Of a stretch of DNA of 10,358 nt, positions 6,773 to 10,358 are shown one piece after another. The position numbers and the translations under genes are program-made. Each line of letters opens with the position of its first letter. Position 1 is the first letter of the stretch. Below the pieces are notes generated by a model. It was given only the letters and a program-made list of their open reading frames with translations, was not told where the DNA came from and did no database searches. This DNA is from Planctomycetota bacterium (GTDB taxonomy: Bacteria; Planctomycetota; Phycisphaerae; Sedimentisphaerales; Anaerohalosphaeraceae): assembly GCA_019456245.1 (NCBI GenBank), contig VRUF01000091.1, forward strand, positions 1 through 10,358. The letters run 5' to 3'.

Positions 6773-6802
6773 TTGACCTGACATGCCTAATCATCCTATA
6801 AT
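6773..6802 (+). promoter_or_regulatory. Sigma70-type promoter for hom
   Basis: TTGACC (6773-6778), an 18-base spacer and a perfect TATAAT (6797-6802). The start would be near 6809, giving a leader of about 30 bases with AGGG (6827-6830) as ribosome binding site. The leader is too short for a threonine-type attenuator. Confidence 0.75.
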
Positions 6803-6838
6803 CGGCGAAACCAGCATAAATATCATAGGGAAGAACAA

Positions 6839-8167
6839 ATGGCAGATAAGAAAATCAGGGTAGGCTTGGTCGGTTTTGGTACGGTCGGTGCCGGCGTGGC
6901 TAAAATAATCCTCGAAAATTCCGATACCATCAAGGCCAAAACCGGTATCGAACTTGAACTGGCCAAGGTTGTCGATCTTGATACGACCTCGCCGCGGCCT
7001 GTGGTTCTTCCTGACGGAATGCTGACAGCCGATCTGGATTCGATCGTCGGTGACCCGACCATCGATATTGCCGTCGAGTTGGTCGGCGGGACTACAATCG
7101 CCAAAGATATTCAGCTTGCGATGCTTAAGGCTGGTAAGCATGTCATTACCGCTAATAAGGCTCTGCTTGCCAAACATGGGCCCGAACTCTATAAGACTGC
7201 CCGCGAGAATAATGTTTGCATTGCCTTCGAAGCCAGTTGCGCCGGAGGGATACCGATCGTATCTGCGATACGAACCGGCCTTGCCGCAAACGACATATCA
7301 GCTTTGTATGGGATCCTTAACGGAACGTGCAACTATATCTTGTCCAATATGACCGCTAATGGCTCACCTTTCGACGAGGTTTTGGCCGCTGCTCAGGAAA
7401 AGGGCTATGCAGAGGCTGACCCTGCTCTCGACATCAACGGCGGCGACAGCGCACATAAACTCGCTATCCTTGCATCGCTTGCCTTCGGATACGATATTGC
7501 ACTCGAAGACATTTCCATCGAAGGCATAGAGGATGTCTGTATCGAAGACATCAATTATGCACAGGAGATGGGTTATGTTTTAAAGCTCCTGGCCATCGGC
7601 GAGAAACACGCGGACGGACGTATCTCGCTTCGCGTTCATCCGGCTTTCCTTGCCAAAGACAGTGCACTTGCCAGGGTCGACGGTCCATTCAATGCTGTCA
7701 GTGTCTTTGGACACGCCGTCGGACAGACTATGTATTACGGACGCGGAGCCGGCATGATGCCTACGGCCAGTGCCGTGGTGGCCGACATTATCGAGGTAGC
7801 TATGGGCAATTCGCAAAACCTCTTCAATGCGCAAACAATTTTGCCCAGGGAAGTAACCCAGCAAAACATCGAACCTGTCGATAATCTCACGAGCCGGTTT
7901 TATATCCGCCTGATGGTTACCGATATGCCGGGCACTTTTGCAAAGATCGGAAATATCCTGGCAGAACATAATACCAGTATTTCCGGGATACTGCAGCACG
8001 AGGCCCACAGCGAAGGAACTGCGGTTCCGGTGATCATTACTACGCATCCAAGTCTGCAAAAAAATGTATCGGCTGTACTGTGCGATATCAAAAAACTCGA
8101 CATCGTGCGTGACGAGCTGGTTTGTATACGAATAATTGACATACCGGAGGATAACCTTGAAGACTAA
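6839..8167 (+). CDS. hom: Homoserine dehydrogenase with C-terminal ACT domain
   Basis: The enzyme reduces aspartate semialdehyde to homoserine with NAD(P)H, the branch point to threonine and methionine. The Rossmann nucleotide motif GFGTVG is at 12-17, TANKALL at 104-110 includes K107, and NGTCNYIL is at 161-168. The catalytic signature D198-ING-G-D203-SAH-K207 is intact. Residues about 354-435 form an ACT domain (MVTDMPGTFAKIGNILAEHNTSISGI), which usually binds an amino acid for feedback control, most often threonine. At 442 residues it has the usual length of the monofunctional Hom/ACT form; no aspartokinase is fused. It has its own strong promoter. Its last 11 bases overlap the start of the next gene, so translation of the two is coupled and they form an operon. 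Confidence 0.97.
   Translation: MADKKIRVGLVGFGTVGAGVAKIILENSDTIKAKTGIELELAKVVDLDTTSPRPVVLPDGMLTADLDSIVGDPTIDIAVELVGGTTIAKDIQLAMLKAGKHVITANKALLAKHGPELYKTARENNVCIAFEASCAGGIPIVSAIRTGLAANDISALYGILNGTCNYILSNMTANGSPFDEVLAAAQEKGYAEADPALDINGGDSAHKLAILASLAFGYDIALEDISIEGIEDVCIEDINYAQEMGYVLKLLAIGEKHADGRISLRVHPAFLAKDSALARVDGPFNAVSVFGHAVGQTMYYGRGAGMMPTASAVVADIIEVAMGNSQNLFNAQTILPREVTQQNIEPVDNLTSRFYIRLMVTDMPGTFAKIGNILAEHNTSISGILQHEAHSEGTAVPVIITTHPSLQKNVSAVLCDIKKLDIVRDELVCIRIIDIPEDNLED
8146..8150 (+). promoter_or_regulatory. Shine-Dalgarno that sets the TTG start of the mutase-like gene
   Basis: GGAGG lies inside the 3' end of hom, six bases before TTG at 8157. The resulting N-terminus MKTKYVIIIPDG matches the family, in which the IIPDG strand begins a few residues from the start. 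Confidence 0.75.
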
Positions 8168-9350
8168 ATATGTTATCATCATCCCCGACGGCGCTGCCGA
8201 TGAACCTATCGAGGCATTTGACGGCAAAACCGTTATCGAAGCAGCCGAGACACCCAATATCGACCGAATTGCAATGGACGGCAAGCAGGGACTCGTTCGT
8301 ACGGTTCCCGAGGGCATGACTGCCGGCAGCGATGTTGCGCAGATGTCCCTGCTTGGTTACGATCCGACACAATGTTATTCGGGCCGTGCGCCGATCGAGG
8401 CGGCAGCGATGGAGATACCGCTTGATCCTAAGGACTGGGTATTCAGATGCAATCTCGTAACCTTTGCCGATGACAAAATGGCCGACCATAGCGCCGGACA
8501 CATCTCGACAGATGAGGCAAAGACACTGATAACCGATCTTGCCGAGGCGCTGAACGAAATTTATGGCATACGATTTTATACGGGCGTTAGCTACCGCCAC
8601 CTCTTTGTAGTATCCGACAGGGAATTCGACGTCACGACCCAGCCGCCGCATGATATCATCGGCAAAAAAATCGCTAAAAATATGCCGAAGGGTAAAAACG
8701 CAGACTTCCTGAATGACATAATGGCACGTTCGCAGCAGCTTTTTGAAAATCATGAGATCAACCGGGTTCGCAGGGATCTCGGTGAGAATGCAGCATCGTC
8801 TGTGTGGTTCTGGGGACAGGGAAGAAAAGCCGCCCTCGAAAGATTCTCAACACGATTCGGCCTTAAAGGCGCTGCGATCACAGCCGTCGATCTTGTCCGC
8901 GGACTTGCAAAGCTTATCGGATTCGACCTTATCGAAGTCGAAGGGGCAACCGGGTATCTCGATACTAACTACCAGGGAAAAGCTGAAGCAGCGATAGAGG
9001 CGATTAAAGATTACGATGTTGTTTTTGTGCATATCGAAGCTCCTGACGAAGCTGGACATGCCGGTAACGCAGCCGCAAAAAAGAAAGCTCTGGAAAATAT
9101 TGACGAGTACATAGTCGGCCCTGTATACGAAGCGATCAAACAATACGACAGCTACAGGATACTTGTAATGCCGGACCACCCTACCCCGGTGGCGACGCAG
9201 GCACACTCGGACGAGCCGGTGCCATTTGCCATGGCAGGGACATCTCTGGAAGCAATAGTACCAAAACCATTCTCTGAAAAAAATGCGTTGGATTCAGGTT
9301 TCAGCGTAGAAAAAGGCCACGAGCTAATGGAGTATTTCCTAAAAGTCTGA
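8157..9350 (+). CDS. apgM: Archaeal-type phosphoglycerate mutase family enzyme; possible homoserine kinase
   Basis: This 397-residue protein belongs to the alkaline-phosphatase superfamily, cofactor-independent phosphoglycerate mutase of the archaeal type. The N-terminus is KYVIIIPDGAAD with metal ligand D11. The nucleophile region is TAGSDVAQMSLLGYDP with S58. Further metal-ligand candidates are D297 and H301 (DEAGH), D340-H341 (MPDHPTP) and H350 (AHSDEP). The start is TTG at 8157, set by GGAGG (8146-8150) six bases upstream; a longer frame from 8136 would place the start before this site. It overlaps hom by 11 bases. The family includes glycolytic mutases and a subgroup proposed to be homoserine kinases because it neighbours threonine genes. 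The coupling to hom makes the latter attractive, since no thrB is in view. The fold call is firm; the reaction is open. Confidence 0.85.
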   Translation: MKTKYVIIIPDGAADEPIEAFDGKTVIEAAETPNIDRIAMDGKQGLVRTVPEGMTAGSDVAQMSLLGYDPTQCYSGRAPIEAAAMEIPLDPKDWVFRCNLVTFADDKMADHSAGHISTDEAKTLITDLAEALNEIYGIRFYTGVSYRHLFVVSDREFDVTTQPPHDIIGKKIAKNMPKGKNADFLNDIMARSQQLFENHEINRVRRDLGENAASSVWFWGQGRKAALERFSTRFGLKGAAITAVDLVRGLAKLIGFDLIEVEGATGYLDTNYQGKAEAAIEAIKDYDVVFVHIEAPDEAGHAGNAAAKKKALENIDEYIVGPVYEAIKQYDSYRILVMPDHPTPVATQAHSDEPVPFAMAGTSLEAIVPKPFSEKNALDSGFSVEKGHELMEYFLKV

Positions 9351-9352
9351 CA

Positions 9353-9452
9353 CCTTGGAATCCAATAAAGTAGGGACGCAGAAAGCAGACTAGGCCTATC
9401 GCCTTTCCCGCCTAAGTCATTGGCCCTTGTTGAAAGCAATAGGAACCAATGA
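9353..9452 (+). promoter_or_regulatory. Structured intergenic region, weakly c-di-GMP-riboswitch-like
   Basis: GGGACGCAGAAAGC at 9373-9386 resembles the GGGACGCAAAGC core of the c-di-GMP-I (GEMM) riboswitch but has two extra bases. It is followed by GACTAGGC (9388-9395) and GCCTAAGTC (9410-9418), which can pair with one bulged base. A further inverted repeat, TCATTGG (9417-9423) and CCAATGA (9446-9452), sits 22 bases apart. The expected first conserved segment of the riboswitch (CACAGGGCAAACC) is not clearly present, so this may be a degenerate or unrelated RNA. The location, before a Tat-exported enzyme gene, would suit a regulatory leader. Confidence 0.25.
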
Positions 9453-9495
9453 ATAATTGTAGAGATTGCAATAATCGACCTTCTTGGAACGTTTT

Positions 9496-9501
9496 TATAA
9501 T
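9496..9501 (+). promoter_or_regulatory. Isolated TATAAT box before the oxidoreductase gene
   Basis: A perfect TATAAT is 60 bases before the ATG at 9562, but no -35 hexamer stands at the right distance. An alternative weak promoter is TTGAAA (9430-9435), 17 bases, ATAATT (9453-9458). Which of them is used, if either, cannot be told. Confidence 0.3.
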
Positions 9502-9561
9502 CAGTGAGATTCGAAAAATATGCTTTTTTGTATTCAATAATCCGGTTTAAGGAAGATTACG

Positions 9562-10358
9562 ATGAGTATTAGGATGTCCAGGCGGAGCTTTTTAAAGACT
9601 TCCGCTGCGACAAGTACAGTATTTTCTCTCATGCCCTCCAGCGTACTTGGAGCCAATGAAAAGGTAAACGTAGCGTTTATCGGCATTGGAAGCAGAGGCG
9701 GCGGCATAGCCAGAAGCATAGCCGGGACAAAATTAGCCAACGTCGTTGCACTTTGCGATGTAAACATGGGAGCTAAGGGAGCTGGCAAAATCAGAGAAGC
9801 CTATCCTGATGCTCCAAAGTTTGTCGACTTCAGAGAAATGTTCGACAAAATGAGCAACAAGATCGACGCGGTTACCGTCGGCACCCCCGATCACTCACAC
9901 TTTCCGATCTCTATACGTGCAATGTCAGAAGGCAAGCATGTCTATGTAGAAAAACCACTCGCTCACACTTTCCAGGAATGCGAACTCCTGATGGCTGCCG
10001 AGAAAAAATACGGCGTAGCATGCCAAATGGGTAACCAGGGGCATTCCGGCGCCAACTATTTCCAGTTCAAATCATGGGTCGATGCCGGTATCATCAAAGA
10101 CGTAACACACGTAGACGCTAACATGAACAAAGGCCGCAGATGGCATCCATGGGGTGACCTTGACAGTTATGAGCCTATGGAAGTACCGAAAACACTCGAT
10201 TGGGACAAGTGGCTTACAACGGCTCCGTATCACCCTTACAACGAAAAACTCGCTCCCGGCAACTGGAGAAGCTGGTACGAATTCGGCAACGGCGCATTCG
10301 GTGACTGGGGCCCACACACGCTCGATACCGTTCATCGTTTTCTAAGACTCGGCCTCCC
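9562..10358 (+). CDS. Tat-exported Gfo/Idh/MocA-family oxidoreductase, 3' end outside window
   Basis: The frame stays open from ATG 9562 to the window end (265 residues seen), so the gene is truncated by the edge and not broken. The N-terminus has a twin-arginine signal, SRRSFLK at 6-12, a hydrophobic stretch and a likely cleavage near residue 31 (SSVLGA). A Rossmann NAD(P)-binding domain follows (VAFIGIGSRGGG, 37-48), then TPDHSH at 108-113 and VEKPLAH at 129-135, with K131 the conserved lysine. The substrate domain starts near 160, and FGDWGPHTLD (246-255) carries D248 and H252, which correspond to the usual catalytic pair. The family oxidises or reduces sugars, inositols and similar compounds. 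Tat-exported members are abundant in Planctomycetota and are assumed to take part in sugar or glycan use. AAGGAA at 9549-9554 is the ribosome binding site; M5 is a weaker start option. Confidence 0.93.
   Translation, partial: MSIRMSRRSFLKTSAATSTVFSLMPSSVLGANEKVNVAFIGIGSRGGGIARSIAGTKLANVVALCDVNMGAKGAGKIREAYPDAPKFVDFREMFDKMSNKIDAVTVGTPDHSHFPISIRAMSEGKHVYVEKPLAHTFQECELLMAAEKKYGVACQMGNQGHSGANYFQFKSWVDAGIIKDVTHVDANMNKGRRWHPWGDLDSYEPMEVPKTLDWDKWLTTAPYHPYNEKLAPGNWRSWYEFGNGAFGDWGPHTLDTVHRFLRLGL

Noticed and set aside
5726..6784. 352-codon open frame on the minus strand across the FHA tail, the intergenic gap and the pseudouridine synthase gene
   Set aside because: It opposes two well-supported genes, has no recognisable domain, reads through the terminator and heptamer repeat, and its composition is that of an antisense shadow.
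8136..8156. Upstream TTG start for the mutase-like gene
   Set aside because: The extra seven residues would be encoded by the Shine-Dalgarno region itself; TTG at 8157 is correctly spaced and fits the family N-terminus.
7580..8753. Two long minus-strand frames (7580-8317 and 8088-8753) opposite hom and the mutase-like gene
   Set aside because: Antisense shadows of strongly conserved coding sequence; no motif, no promoter, no ribosome binding site.

Overview
The window is a compact bacterial chromosome segment with eight complete or nearly complete genes plus one gene cut at each edge. The gene set suggests Planctomycetota, probably the Phycisphaerae side. The clues are an ECF sigma factor translationally coupled to a zinc-finger membrane protein with a large exported domain, a twin-arginine-exported Gfo/Idh/MocA oxidoreductase, and an archaeal-type phosphoglycerate-mutase-like enzyme next to homoserine dehydrogenase. 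This placement is inference from gene style; no rRNA gene is present to confirm it. I see no mobile element, CRISPR array, tRNA or rRNA, and no gene-free stretch longer than 300 bases (the longest is about 211 bases, 9351-9561).

Left (1-1880): the 3' part of an ECF sigma factor gene overlaps by ATGA a gene for a putative anti-sigma factor with an N-terminal zinc-binding motif, one membrane helix and a roughly 340-residue exported part. A hairpin terminator follows at 1851-1879. This pair reads visibly more AT-rich than the rest.

Middle-left, minus strand (1978-5256): a HAD phosphatase gene, thrS and infC, transcribed in that order. A very good sigma70-type promoter (TTGACA, 17 nt, TATATT) overlaps the HAD stop codon and probably drives thrS-infC. 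infC appears to start at an ATC codon, the class of start that allows IF3 to control its own synthesis. rpmI and rplT, often found after infC, are not here.

Middle (5257-6748): a divergent promoter region leads to a small FHA-domain protein. Its stop codon lies inside a strong terminator, which is followed by a tandem heptamer repeat and an RluA-family pseudouridine synthase gene.

Right (6749-10358): hom, with its own strong promoter, overlaps by 11 bases a gene of the archaeal-type phosphoglycerate mutase family. This pairing raises the possibility that the second enzyme is the homoserine kinase of the threonine pathway and not a glycolytic mutase. A structured intergenic region follows, then the 5' part of a Tat-exported Gfo/Idh/MocA oxidoreductase that runs off the end.

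Nothing here is clearly an undescribed multi-gene system. The points most worth following are the hom-linked mutase-like enzyme, the ATC start of infC, the heptamer repeat and the structured region before the last gene.
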